Origin: Tharpella sp964457755
GTDB taxonomy: Bacteria; Desulfobacterota; Anaeroferrophillalia; Anaeroferrophillales; Tharpellaceae
Reading direction: 5' to 3'
DNA length: 64,000 nt
Assembly: GCA_964457755.1 (NCBI GenBank)
Contig: CAYWGC010000007.1
Location: 34,473 to 98,472, forward strand
The notes beneath the pieces are model-generated. The model was not told the origin of the DNA. It saw only the letters and a list, made by a program, of their open reading frames with translations, and ran no database searches. The translations under genes were made by a program, and so were the position numbers. Shown here in pieces: positions 42,786 through 51,868 of this stretch (position 1 is the first letter of the stretch; the number at the start of each line of letters is the position of its first letter).

Positions 42786-44245
42786 TGAATCATAAGGAAA
42801 TTACAACCGGCTTTACTTTTGATGATGTTTTGATTCAGCCAAACTATTCTAATGTTTTGCCGAATGAGGTTGATCTAGCAACCTGGTTGACCCGTGATAT
42901 AAAACTCAATACACCACTACTCAGTGCGGCCATGGATACAGTGACCGAATCCAAGACCGCCATCTGTATGGCCCGTGAAGGGGGTCTTGGCATCATCCAT
43001 AAAAATATGTCGATTGAGGATCAAGCTGCAGAGGTTGATAAGGTCAAGAAGTCGGAAAGCGGTATGATTGTTGATCCTATTACGATGGCACCAGATCATA
43101 AGGTGCACGAAGTTTTGGCGGTAATGGAGAAATATCATATCTCCGGTGTGCCGATAGTTGATGGTGAATATCTGGTTGGGATTGTCACCAACCGTGATCT
43201 CCGTTTTGAAACCCGCATGGATCGGCCTCTCTCCGATATTATGACCAAAGAGAATCTGGTTACGGTTGCAAAAGGGATCGATATGGGGGCGGCCAAAATC
43301 CTGCTTCATGAGCATCGCATTGAGAAACTTCTTGTGGTTGACGATAAAAATCGTCTGCAGGGTCTGATTACCATCAAGGATATTGAGAAAACCCGTAAAT
43401 ATCCTGACTCCTGTAAGGATGTCAGGGGCCGTTTGCGGGTTGGTGCTGCAGTTGGGGTTGCCGGTGATCGTGAAACCCGGATCGCAGCCCTGCTTCATGC
43501 CGGGGCCGATGTGATTGTTATCGATACGGCACACGGCCATAGTCAGGGTGTTTTGGATGCGGTGGCGGCAACCCGTAAAACTTTTGATTGCCAGTTGATT
43601 GTTGGTAATGTGGCGACCGCTGCCGGTACCAAGGCCCTGATTAAAGCCGGGGCTGATGCGATTAAGGTTGGAATCGGGCCCGGTTCTATCTGTACAACCC
43701 GAATCGTGGCTGGTATCGGGGTGCCTCAAGTCAGTGCCCTGATGGCCTGCAGTCAGGCGGCAGAAGCATCTGGAGTTCCAATTATTGCCGATGGCGGCAT
43801 AAAATTTTCCGGCGATGTCGTTAAGGCGATAGCTTCCGGAGCCCATACGGTGATGATTGGTTCACTCTTTGCCGGCACCGAAGAGAGCCCGGGGGAGACT
43901 ATTCTCTATCAGGGTCGCAGCTATAAAATGTATCGTGGTATGGGTTCTTTAGGAGCCATGCAGTCGGGTAGTAAAGATCGTTATTTCCAGGACGAGGTTG
44001 AAGATAAGAAAAAACTTGTGCCGGAAGGTATTGAGGGGCGGGTGCCCTACAAAGGCTATCTCTCTTCCAGTGTCTACCAGTTGTTGGGGGGCTTACGTTC
44101 AGGGATGGGCTATGCCGGTTGTGCTTCGATTGAGAGTCTGCGTCACGACGCATCGATGATGCGGATTACGCCGGCTGGTTTACGTGAAAGTCATGTTCAC
44201 GATGTGATCATTACTAAAGAAGCGCCTAATTATAGGTTGGAGTAA
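42785..44245 (+). CDS. guaB: Inosine-5'-monophosphate dehydrogenase
   Basis: Rate-limiting step to GMP. 486 residues from ATG 42785 (a TTG one codon earlier is unlikely). FTFDDVLIQPNYSNVLP start; two CBS domains at about 95-210; the catalytic loop GIGPGSICTTRIV with the active Cys; GGIKFSGDVVKAIASGA; flap region RGMGSLGAM. Directly followed by guaA. Confidence 0.97.
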   Translation: MNHKEITTGFTFDDVLIQPNYSNVLPNEVDLATWLTRDIKLNTPLLSAAMDTVTESKTAICMAREGGLGIIHKNMSIEDQAAEVDKVKKSESGMIVDPITMAPDHKVHEVLAVMEKYHISGVPIVDGEYLVGIVTNRDLRFETRMDRPLSDIMTKENLVTVAKGIDMGAAKILLHEHRIEKLLVVDDKNRLQGLITIKDIEKTRKYPDSCKDVRGRLRVGAAVGVAGDRETRIAALLHAGADVIVIDTAHGHSQGVLDAVAATRKTFDCQLIVGNVATAAGTKALIKAGADAIKVGIGPGSICTTRIVAGIGVPQVSALMACSQAAEASGVPIIADGGIKFSGDVVKAIASGAHTVMIGSLFAGTEESPGETILYQGRSYKMYRGMGSLGAMQSGSKDRYFQDEVEDKKKLVPEGIEGRVPYKGYLSSSVYQLLGGLRSGMGYAGCASIESLRHDASMMRITPAGLRESHVHDVIITKEAPNYRLE

Positions 44246-44250
44246 AAATA

Positions 44251-45804
44251 ATGCAGCCCCACGATATTCATGAGGAGAAGATCCTCATTCTTGATTTTGG
44301 TTCTCAGTATACTCAACTCATTGCCCGGCGGGTGCGTGAGCATAAGGTCTATTGTGAGATTCATCCCTTTAATCTCTCTTTAGACTTGGTAAAGGAGTTT
44401 TCACCGTGCGGGATTATTCTCTCCGGGGGTCCTTCCAGTACTTACGGGAATAGTGCGCCGCATGTTGATAAAGGGGTTTTTGATTTACAGGTGCCGATTC
44501 TGGGAATCTGTTATGGGATGCAGGAGATCGCCGAACAATTGGGTGGTGAAGTTGGTCACTCGCAAGAACGTGAATTTGGGATGGCCAGTTTGTCCGCTTT
44601 GCAGGATGACGCTTTGTGGCAGGGTTTGAATTTTCCTGAGCAGGTCTGGATGAGCCACGGCGATAAGGTTCTCTCTCTGCCGGAGGGTTTTTCGGCAATT
44701 GGCGAGACTGAGAATGCGGCAATTGCCGCATTTGCTAATCCCCAGAGAAAAGCCTGGGGCCTGCAGTTTCATCCTGAGGTTGTCCATACAAAACCAGGTC
44801 GCCAGGTCTTGAAAAACTTTCTTTTTTCGATCTGTGATTGTCATGGTCTCTGGACGATGCACTCTTTTATCGAGACCACCATTGCTGAGGTTCGTGCTCA
44901 AGTCGGTTCCGGCAAGGTTATCTTAGGTTTGAGTGGCGGCGTCGACTCTTCGGTGGCGGCGCTTTTGCTCCATAAAGCCCTTGGCGATCAGTTGACCTGT
45001 ATTTTTGTTAATAACGGGGTCTTGCGTCAGGATGAAGCTACTCTTGTACAGGAGATGTACGGTCGCCATTTCAATATGAATTTGCGTTATGTCGATGCCA
45101 GTCAGAGTTTTCTCGAGCTTTTAGCAGGGGTGAGTGATCCAGAGAAGAAGCGCAAAATTATCGGCAACGAATTTATCCGGGTCTTTGAAGATGAAGCTCA
45201 CGCAATTGAGGGGGTTGACTTTCTGGCTCAGGGGACGCTCTATCCTGATGTGATTGAGAGTGTCTCTTTTAAGGGCCCTTCAGCGGTGATCAAGAGTCAT
45301 CATAATGTCGGCGGTCTACCCGAGCATATGAAACTTGAGCTGGTCGAGCCTCTGCGTGAGCTTTTTAAAGATGAAGTGCGTGAGGTTGGGCGTGAATTGG
45401 GCCTGCCTTCTGAGGTGGTTGACCGGCACCCCTTTCCGGGCCCGGGACTGGCGATTCGGGTGATTGGCGAAATCACCGAAGCCCGCCTCAAGATCTTGCG
45501 TCAGGCCGATGCCATTTTTATTGAAGAGATTCGTAAAGCCGGACTTTATAACGAGATCTGGCAGGCTTTTGCTGTGCTTATTCCAGTAAAAACCGTCGGC
45601 GTTATGGGAGATGAGCGTACCTATGAAAAAGTTATCGCTTTAAGGGCGGTTAACAGTGTTGACGGGATGACCGCCGACTGGTTCCGGATGCCTTATGATC
45701 TTTTGGGGCGGCTGGCGAACCGGATTATAAATGAGGTAAGAGGGGTCAATCGCGTGGTTTACGATATCTCATCCAAACCACCGGGGACAATCGAGTGGGA
45801 GTAG
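44251..45804 (+). CDS. guaA: GMP synthase (glutamine-hydrolysing)
   Basis: Converts XMP to GMP. 517 residues. The class I amidotransferase domain has the nucleophile in GICYGMQ and the His-x-Glu in LQFHPEVVHT; the ATP pyrophosphatase domain has the P-loop LGLSGGVDSS; the C-terminal dimer domain ends KPPGTIEWE, the invariant tail. Five bases separate it from guaB. Confidence 0.97.
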   Translation: MQPHDIHEEKILILDFGSQYTQLIARRVREHKVYCEIHPFNLSLDLVKEFSPCGIILSGGPSSTYGNSAPHVDKGVFDLQVPILGICYGMQEIAEQLGGEVGHSQEREFGMASLSALQDDALWQGLNFPEQVWMSHGDKVLSLPEGFSAIGETENAAIAAFANPQRKAWGLQFHPEVVHTKPGRQVLKNFLFSICDCHGLWTMHSFIETTIAEVRAQVGSGKVILGLSGGVDSSVAALLLHKALGDQLTCIFVNNGVLRQDEATLVQEMYGRHFNMNLRYVDASQSFLELLAGVSDPEKKRKIIGNEFIRVFEDEAHAIEGVDFLAQGTLYPDVIESVSFKGPSAVIKSHHNVGGLPEHMKLELVEPLRELFKDEVREVGRELGLPSEVVDRHPFPGPGLAIRVIGEITEARLKILRQADAIFIEEIRKAGLYNEIWQAFAVLIPVKTVGVMGDERTYEKVIALRAVNSVDGMTADWFRMPYDLLGRLANRIINEVRGVNRVVYDISSKPPGTIEWE

Positions 45805-45815
45805 AGGACAGTTCA

Positions 45816-47213
45816 ATGGGCCAAGCTGGAAGGGTTCTTATAGTTGATCGAAAAAGCCGGATTCGGCAGGAGACTGCGGCCGCTTTGCGGGGCATCGATT
45901 TTTATGTTGACGAGGTCGATAATGGAGATCAGGCCCGAGCCCTGCTTAAAAAATCTTCCTATCAGATGCTTTTAGCTGAGGTCAGCTTACTGCCGGGTGG
46001 CGGCGTTGAATTTCTCCTGGGAGAGGATGCCATCCTCTCATCAACGGTTGTTGTTTTGATGGCTTCGGGCAGTTCTGTTGATGATGTGGCGACGGTCATG
46101 CGGGCCGGCGCGGCTGATTTTATACAACGTCCATATGGTCTTGATGAGCTCTGTTTGCGCATCGAAAAAGCGCTTAAAGTTCGTTTTTATGAACATGAAC
46201 TAACCTATCTTCGCCATGAGCGTAATATTATCTATCGGTTTGAAAATTTTATTGGTGAAAGTGCGGCTATCAAAGAGGTCTTTGCCCTTTTGAGTAAAGT
46301 CTCCGGCAGTAATGCCAGTATTATGATCTCGGGTGAAACCGGCACCGGTAAAGAGCTGGTGGCTGGGGCGATTCACTACAGCAGTCCTCGGGCGGCGAAA
46401 AGTTTTATCAAGGTTAACTGCGCCGCCCTCCATGATAATCTCCTCGAAAGCGAGCTTTTCGGGCATGAAAAAGGGGCCTATACCGGAGCCAGCCGCCAGC
46501 GTATCGGCCGCTTTGAACAGGCTGATCGGGGGACCCTTTTTCTCGATGAAATTGGTGATATGAGCCTGGCGACACAGGCCAAGCTTTTGCGGGTTTTACA
46601 GGAGCGCGAGTTTGAGCGTTTAGGCGGCGATAAAACCATTAAGGTCGATGCCCGAATTATTTCGGCCTCCAATAAGGATCTGGCTAAAATTATTCAGGAA
46701 GGTGATTTTCGCGAAGATCTTTTTTACCGAATTAATGTAATTAATGTTCATATCCCCCCCTTGCGGGAAAGACGTGAAGATATTCCGCTTCTGGCCGAGT
46801 CTTTTATTCGCAAATTTGCAGCCGATCTGAAAAAGAACATCACAACTCTACATCCAGATGCCGCCAATTTTCTTAAACAGCACCATTGGCCGGGTAATGT
46901 CAGGGAGTTGCAGAACTGTATTGAACGCGCCGTTTTGATTAGTGAAGGTTCGGAAATCATCAAAGCCGATCTCCTTTTTATGAAAGGCCTTTGTCGGGAT
47001 GGCGAAGCGGGTGAAGCTGCGCCGGTTTTCGAGATTCCTCCCCAGGGACTAAAACTCGATGATATGGAACGCTCCCTGATTGTCGAAACTCTGGAAGCTT
47101 GCAACTGGGTGCAGAAAGATGCGGCGGCTATGTTGGGTATCAGTAAGCGGGTGATGAATTATAAGGTTAAACAGCTTGGTCTGGGTAATGCCCGCTGGTT
47201 AAAAAACAAGTGA
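45816..47213 (+). CDS. Sigma-54-dependent regulator (NtrC family) with degenerate receiver
   Basis: 465 residues from ATG 45816 (AGAGGA upstream; GTG 45795 is an alternative). The receiver domain (1-120) starts VLIVDRKSR and lacks the acidic pair, and the phosphoacceptor Asp is replaced by Glu in LLAEVSLLPGG. The AAA+ domain is complete: GETGTGKEL Walker A, GAYTGA (the sigma-54 contact loop), LFLDEIGDM Walker B, and RFREDLFYRI-like FREDLFYRI. A Fis-type HTH closes the protein (KDAAAMLGISKRVMNYKVKQLG). Target promoters are unknown; it overlaps rlmN by GTGA. Confidence 0.92.
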   Translation: MGQAGRVLIVDRKSRIRQETAAALRGIDFYVDEVDNGDQARALLKKSSYQMLLAEVSLLPGGGVEFLLGEDAILSSTVVVLMASGSSVDDVATVMRAGAADFIQRPYGLDELCLRIEKALKVRFYEHELTYLRHERNIIYRFENFIGESAAIKEVFALLSKVSGSNASIMISGETGTGKELVAGAIHYSSPRAAKSFIKVNCAALHDNLLESELFGHEKGAYTGASRQRIGRFEQADRGTLFLDEIGDMSLATQAKLLRVLQEREFERLGGDKTIKVDARIISASNKDLAKIIQEGDFREDLFYRINVINVHIPPLRERREDIPLLAESFIRKFAADLKKNITTLHPDAANFLKQHHWPGNVRELQNCIERAVLISEGSEIIKADLLFMKGLCRDGEAGEAAPVFEIPPQGLKLDDMERSLIVETLEACNWVQKDAAAMLGISKRVMNYKVKQLGLGNARWLKNK

Positions 47214-48280
47214 ACGAAAGTAGTAGATTAGATCTTAAAGGTTTGACTCGTGAAGAGCTGGTGGCCCAGCTTGCCGGTATCGGCAAAGAGCGTTATCGAG
47301 CCGATCAGGTTATCCGTTGGCTCTATCGCCAGCGGGTTACAGAGATCGGCCAGATGAGTAATCTCTCGCGAAGTTGTCGGGAACGCCTTGGAGAATTTTC
47401 TTATATCGGTAAGCTCGAATGTCTGCGGGAGCAGGTGGCTCAGGATGGTACGCGGAAATTTCTTTTTCAGCTCAATGACGGTCATACGATCGAGACCGTG
47501 CTGATCGGCGATAAAAATCGTTTGACCCTCTGTCTCTCAACCCAGGTGGGTTGTCGCATGGGTTGCAGCTTTTGCTTGACGGGTAGTTCCGGTTTTGAAA
47601 GAGATCTTACCGCAGCCGAGATTGTTGACCAGGTGATTCAGGTTGTTGATGTTCTCGATAACGACAGCCTGGCTCGCGGTGCGGTTACCAATATTGTTCT
47701 GATGGGGATGGGCGAGCCCCTCGATAATCTCGAAGAGGTGATCAAGGCCCTGGAGATTATGAAGTATGATGACGGGCTCCAGTTTTCGAGTCGTCGCATA
47801 ACTCTTTCAACCTGCGGTCTGGCGCCTGAGATCGTCGAGCTTGGTCAACGCATTGAGGTCTCTCTGGCGATCTCGCTTAATGCCGCCGATGATGCTTTGC
47901 GCAGTCAGTTGATGCCGGTCAACCGGCGCTACAATCTGGCTGCTCTGTTGGCCGCCTGCCGCAGTTATCCCCATACCAACCAGCGTCGTATAACCTTTGA
48001 ATATATTCTTTTTGCCGATTTGAATGACTCTTTAGATGATGCCCATCGTCTGGTCGAACTGGTGGGCTCGCTACCTGTTAAAATCAACTTGATTCCCTTC
48101 AATGAGCACCCTGAACTCTCCTTTAAAAAACCTCAGCCCAAAAAGATTACCGCTTTTATGGAGTATCTCCAGCGTCATCGCTTGACCGTCATGACCCGTC
48201 GCAGTAAAGGTGCCGATATTAGTGCCGCCTGTGGCCAGCTGAGAGAGGGCAGTAAAGCGCAGCAGAGTAACCCTTCTTGA
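47210..48280 (+). CDS. rlmN: 23S rRNA/tRNA adenine-C2 methyltransferase RlmN
   Basis: Radical SAM enzyme methylating A2503 of 23S rRNA and A37 of some tRNAs. 356 residues from a GTG that overlaps the stop of the preceding gene. The cluster motif is CRMGCSFCLTG; NIVLMGMGEPLDN, RRITLSTCGLAPEI and the C-terminal catalytic Cys in SAACGQLR are all in place. Reassigning it to the Cfr type is unlikely given this standard set. Confidence 0.96.
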   Translation: MNESSRLDLKGLTREELVAQLAGIGKERYRADQVIRWLYRQRVTEIGQMSNLSRSCRERLGEFSYIGKLECLREQVAQDGTRKFLFQLNDGHTIETVLIGDKNRLTLCLSTQVGCRMGCSFCLTGSSGFERDLTAAEIVDQVIQVVDVLDNDSLARGAVTNIVLMGMGEPLDNLEEVIKALEIMKYDDGLQFSSRRITLSTCGLAPEIVELGQRIEVSLAISLNAADDALRSQLMPVNRRYNLAALLAACRSYPHTNQRRITFEYILFADLNDSLDDAHRLVELVGSLPVKINLIPFNEHPELSFKKPQPKKITAFMEYLQRHRLTVMTRRSKGADISAACGQLREGSKAQQSNPS

Positions 48281-48337
48281 ATATGAGCCTTTGCTGCTCG
48301 TTGAAAAAATTATTGTTGGGGACAGTGAAAAAACTAA

Positions 48338-48370
48338 AAGGGGCCACGCATGAAGATGTCGCGGCCCCTT
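48338..48370 (-). terminator. Terminator of cheX (minus strand)
   Basis: AAGGGGCC (48338-48345) pairs with GGCCCCTT (48363-48370). Read on the minus strand the stem is followed by a T-rich run (TTTTAGTTTTTT). Confidence 0.7.
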
Positions 48371-48391
48371 GTTAGTTAGAGAAGTGGTTAC

Positions 48392-48853
48392 TTAATCGAT
48401 AAAAGCAAATTCCAGTGTGAAGTTGCCAAAATCTGTGGTGAAGGGGAGGACCACGATTGATGATTTAGTGGCGTGGGAGATGGTGTGGCCTTCGCCGGTG
48501 ATGATGGTCGGAATCCCGGCGGTCAGGTTGATATTTTGGGCTTCGAGTTTGTTGCGGGCATCACCGCAAATCATATTGGTGATTTCACCGACCGCATCAG
48601 TAACATCTTCGTTAAGTTCGTCATGGACTTCACCCAGCATTTTCTCCAGTATAGCTTTGATGCAGGGGAATGTGAAAGTGATCGAGAGGGAGCCCTCCTT
48701 GTCGCCAGCCAGCCCGATGATACCGGTAATATCGCCAGTTGCCGCAGGATTTTTTTTGATGTAGGGTTTGCTCGGTTTTGAAGTGATGAAGGCCATGGTC
48801 TTCAAGACATTGATAGTGCCTTCAATAAAGGGGTTGATGTAGCGAACATCCAC
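48392..48853 (-). CDS. cheX: CheX-type chemotaxis phosphatase
   Basis: 153 residues, one CheC/CheX-type domain. The catalytic E-x-x-N helix is seen in DAVGEITNMICGDARNKL; FITSKPSKPYIKKN and GEGHTISHATKSSIVVLPF are typical of CheX. CheX dephosphorylates CheY-P. No other chemotaxis gene is near, a usual isolated placement for this family in Deltaproteobacteria. It might alternatively serve another response regulator. Confidence 0.85.
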   Translation of the reverse strand: MDVRYINPFIEGTINVLKTMAFITSKPSKPYIKKNPAATGDITGIIGLAGDKEGSLSITFTFPCIKAILEKMLGEVHDELNEDVTDAVGEITNMICGDARNKLEAQNINLTAGIPTIITGEGHTISHATKSSIVVLPFTTDFGNFTLEFAFID

Positions 48854-49037
48854 GGCATGGTCTCCTTCAAGAGAGGGTCAAAAATGCTCAGGGATTACCC
48901 TGTGCATAGAAGTGATAATTGCAATATAAGCATGATTACTGTAATATTAAGTCTAAGTAGCAAATTGTCTTGCTAAGTTCAAGTATTTTTATAGATTTTT
49001 TTTCAACTTATTGTTAGTATCGTCAATCTTGGTTCTG

Positions 49038-49065
49038 TCTGAATGGATATATCTGAATGGATATA
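49038..49065. repeat. Tandem 14-bp repeat
   Basis: TCTGAATGGATATA occurs twice in direct succession (49038-49051, 49052-49065), followed by a partial third TCTGAA. It lies just upstream of the lytic transglycosylase gene. Confidence 0.7.
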
Positions 49066-49087
49066 TCTGAACCTGTTGTTCTAGAGG

Positions 49088-49966
49088 ATGAATAGTGTTA
49101 AAATTATGAAATTGAGATTGAACTTTTTTATCTTACTGCTGAACTTGGCGATTTTGTTTGTGCCGGTCACTCTACTTGCTCTTGATGAGGGCTCTCTGTT
49201 CTCGCGGTTAGTTGCTGAAGATGGGCTTGATAAGGCCTTAGTGTCGCACTATCTTAAGGGTGAACGAGCCCATGTTGATACCGCAATTATTGCGAAAAAT
49301 CTTAAGCAGGTTGAATATAAAGCTACCTATGACCGTTTTTTGGGTGCAAAATCAGTGCAAAAGGGACGCCTTTTTTTACAGGAAAACCAAAGTTGGATGA
49401 GGGTGCAGGAGAAAAAATACAGGGTCAAGCCTGAGCTTGTGACGGCCATTTTTTTGATTGAATCGGATCTTGGCCGTTATCCCGGCCGTTATCATCTGCT
49501 TCAGGTTTTTGCTTCATTGGCTTCGTGCAATCAGGAGGAGTATTTACAGAAGGTTTACAAGGAGTTGCTGCCCAAATATCCTGAACTTGATTATCAATGG
49601 TTGCAACGTCGAGCCCGGAAAAAATCGGTCTGGGGTTATGTGCAGCTAGTTGCTCTGATGAGGTTGTCTGAGCGTTTTGATGTTAACCAGGTCAAGGGCT
49701 CTTGGGCTGGGGCTTTTGGTATTTGTCAGTTTATTCCGAGTAGCTGCTTGAACTACGCCGTTGACGGTAACGGTGATGGTTTAATCGATCTTTATGATTT
49801 TAAAGATGCGGCAGCCAGCGTCGCAAATTATCTCAAGGTTCATGGTTGGCAGGCTGGACTTGACCGCAAAGCTCAGGAAAAAGTGGTTTGGAGCTATAAT
49901 CACAGTACTCTCTATTGTCAGACCGTAGTTGAACTGGCCCGACGCTTAGATGAGAAAGATGATTAA
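49088..49966 (+). CDS. Membrane-bound lytic murein transglycosylase, MltB/SLT-2 family
   Basis: 292 residues. Signal sequence (NFFILLLNLAILFVPVTLLA) then a goose-lysozyme-like SLT domain: catalytic Glu in FLIESDLGRYPG, GSWAGAFGICQFIPSSC, the calcium/Asp-rich DGNGDGLIDLYDFKDAAASVANYL and WSYNHS. MltB-type enzymes cleave between MurNAc and GlcNAc. No lipobox is obvious. The ATG could be Met1 (49088) or Met7 (49106); neither has an ideal ribosome site. It overlaps tmk by 17 bases. Confidence 0.88.
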   Translation: MNSVKIMKLRLNFFILLLNLAILFVPVTLLALDEGSLFSRLVAEDGLDKALVSHYLKGERAHVDTAIIAKNLKQVEYKATYDRFLGAKSVQKGRLFLQENQSWMRVQEKKYRVKPELVTAIFLIESDLGRYPGRYHLLQVFASLASCNQEEYLQKVYKELLPKYPELDYQWLQRRARKKSVWGYVQLVALMRLSERFDVNQVKGSWAGAFGICQFIPSSCLNYAVDGNGDGLIDLYDFKDAAASVANYLKVHGWQAGLDRKAQEKVVWSYNHSTLYCQTVVELARRLDEKDD

Positions 49967-50621
49967 TAGTCCTGAAATTGGTACACTAATCTCTTTTGAA
50001 GGGATTGAAGGCTGTGGCAAGTCGTCTCAGATTACTTTGCTGGCTGAGCGTTTACGGACTCTCAAACGAGAGGTTGTGGTTTCGCGGGAACCGGGTGCCA
50101 CTCCTTTGGGTAAAGAACTTCGGAAATTGCTCCTTGATCCGGCCCACAATCTTGACTCACTGACTGAATTACTCCTCTATCTGGCTGACCGCCGCGAACA
50201 TCGGCGCCTGGTAATCGCCCCGGCCCTGCAGCGTGGGGCTTTGGTGCTGGTCGATCGTTATGTTGATTCGACCTGGGTCTATCAGGGTTTTGCCCGTGAT
50301 GAAGTTGAAACTTCTTTAATTGAAAATCTCAATCGTCTGGTTGTTGGTGACTATTGGCCGCAGTTGACCTTTGTGCTTGATTGTCCGGCTCCGGTAGGTC
50401 TGAAGAGAGCTTTGGAGCGCAACCGGGAAACCGGAGAGGAGGGGGTCGCCGACCGCTTTGAGCAACGTCATCTCGATTTCCATAATCGGGTGCGGCAGGG
50501 TTTTCTGGTTTTGTCTGAGGCCTGTAAAGAGCGTTTTATTGTGATCGATGCTGATCGGGAGATAGAAAAGATTCATAATGAAATCTGGCGCGAATTTTCC
50601 TTGAAATATGCCATTAACTGA
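49950..50621 (+). CDS. tmk: Thymidylate kinase
   Basis: Phosphorylates dTMP. 223 residues. P-loop FEGIEGCGKSSQ, DR motif DRYVDSTWVYQGFARD, and LID-region ERNRETGEEGVADRFEQ. ATG 49950 and 49959 are both usable; the first overlaps the upstream gene. Start of the run tmk-holB-ricT-metG, a common conserved order. Confidence 0.94.
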   Translation: MRKMINSPEIGTLISFEGIEGCGKSSQITLLAERLRTLKREVVVSREPGATPLGKELRKLLLDPAHNLDSLTELLLYLADRREHRRLVIAPALQRGALVLVDRYVDSTWVYQGFARDEVETSLIENLNRLVVGDYWPQLTFVLDCPAPVGLKRALERNRETGEEGVADRFEQRHLDFHNRVRQGFLVLSEACKERFIVIDADREIEKIHNEIWREFSLKYAIN

Positions 50622-51642
50622 TCTTTTAGGCCAGGATCTGGCAAAAGAACGTCTCTTATCGATGGTTGCCAGCGGCCGTATGTCGCAGGCTCTGCTTTTT
50701 GTCGGGCCGCAAGGTGTTGGTAAGGCTTTGGCTGCCCGGGTTCTGGTTGAGGCTTTAAATTGTCACTCTCGGCAAAAAGGTGACGCTTGTGGTCGTTGCC
50801 CCTCATGTATTCAGGTTTCACGTCAGCTCTATCCTGATCTTCTGTTGGTTGCGCCGGAAAAACGTCAGATCAAGATTGAGCAGATTCGTGAAATTCAGGA
50901 TTTTATCAGTTATGCTCCGGTAGTCGGTGAGAGGCGCACCGTGATTATTCAGGATGCTCATTTTCTTAACCAGATAGCTGCCAATGCTCTTTTAAAAACT
51001 CTGGAGGAGCCTTCCTCAACGGTCTTCTTTATTTTGCTCAGCCATCGTCACAATTTGTTGCCGGCGACCGTTCTTTCAAGGTGTTTGGTATTGCCCTTTG
51101 TCTCCTTGTCGGGGCCGACTGTTGTCCAGATACTGGCCCGGCAGGAGGTTGCTGCGGGGGTCGCGGAGGTTGAACTTCGGGGGGCCGCGGCCTGGTCTGG
51201 AGGGAGCATGGAGCGAGCTCTCTTTTTTCTTGAAGGTGAGAACCTGAGCTGGGGTCAGGATTTTGTGGGCCGTTTCTCATCGTTGCCGGGAAATAGTTTG
51301 TGCACCGCTCTTGACTTGGCGGAAGAGGCTGCCCAGAGTGAAGCTTTAGAGGTTCTTTTTTTTATTTTGCGCAGTTTTATGCACGATACGTTGCTCTATG
51401 CTCAAGGGCTTGAGAACCAAGCTTCAGCTTTTTCAGGATGGAGGGTTAACGCTGTCTCTTTTGCTAAATTGGGGGCACCATCGCTTTTGCTGATGCGGCA
51501 ACAACTTCTTGAGATAGAGCGGGGTCAGGCGGTGAATGTTAACCTTAAATTAGCATTTGAAGCTTTTTTTACATATATTGCTACAGGTATTTGCAGTGGT
51601 CAGTCGTCAGTGGTCAGTGAGACTTTTGTCAATGGCCACTGA
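50608..51642 (+). CDS. holB: DNA polymerase III delta' subunit
   Basis: Clamp-loader subunit. 344 residues. Start PLTDLLGQDLAKERLLSM; degenerate P-loop GPQGVGKALAARVL; zinc-type Cys set CGRCPSCIQVSRQLYPD; ANALLKTLEEPSSTVFF (SRC region follows in VLSRCLVLPF). The ATG overlaps the tmk stop. The last 15 or so residues (from about SGQSSVVSE) are encoded by a heptamer repeat array, so the C-terminus may be a late acquisition. Confidence 0.92.
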   Translation: MPLTDLLGQDLAKERLLSMVASGRMSQALLFVGPQGVGKALAARVLVEALNCHSRQKGDACGRCPSCIQVSRQLYPDLLLVAPEKRQIKIEQIREIQDFISYAPVVGERRTVIIQDAHFLNQIAANALLKTLEEPSSTVFFILLSHRHNLLPATVLSRCLVLPFVSLSGPTVVQILARQEVAAGVAEVELRGAAAWSGGSMERALFFLEGENLSWGQDFVGRFSSLPGNSLCTALDLAEEAAQSEALEVLFFILRSFMHDTLLYAQGLENQASAFSGWRVNAVSFAKLGAPSLLLMRQQLLEIERGQAVNVNLKLAFEAFFTYIATGICSGQSSVVSETFVNGH

Positions 51643-51849
51643 AATTTTTGACGAAGTGAATATTGCGGTCAACTTTTTTTATCTGTATCGAAGTTGGGAT
51701 AAGTCTTAAGTTTTAGTTTATGGAGGAACTACTCTTGGAGTATTTCCTTGCTACCCGCTGATATTTTGGGCGGTTAAAATATAGTTTTATCGTTATTGTC
51801 AACTGACGACTGGCAACTGGCAACTGACGACTGACGATTGACGATTGAT
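51593..51849. repeat. Inverted heptamer arrays flanking a 170-bp AT-rich spacer
   Basis: 51593-51622 is an array of CAGTSGT-type heptamers; 51799-51849 is an array of CTGACGA / CTGGCAA heptamers (about seven units), which is the reverse complement type. The left array lies inside the 3' end of holB; the right one ends shortly before ricT. The spacer (51643-51790) shows no gene. Confidence 0.7.
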
Positions 51850-51868
51850 AATATTTTGGGGTTTTTAA

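Noticed and set aside
42917..43846. 309-residue minus-strand frame inside guaB
   Set aside because: Shadow of guaB: long only because of codon pattern; no family motif and complete overlap with a certain gene.
51593..51849. Heptamer arrays considered as a CRISPR
   Set aside because: Units are 7 bases without spacers; no cas gene is near.
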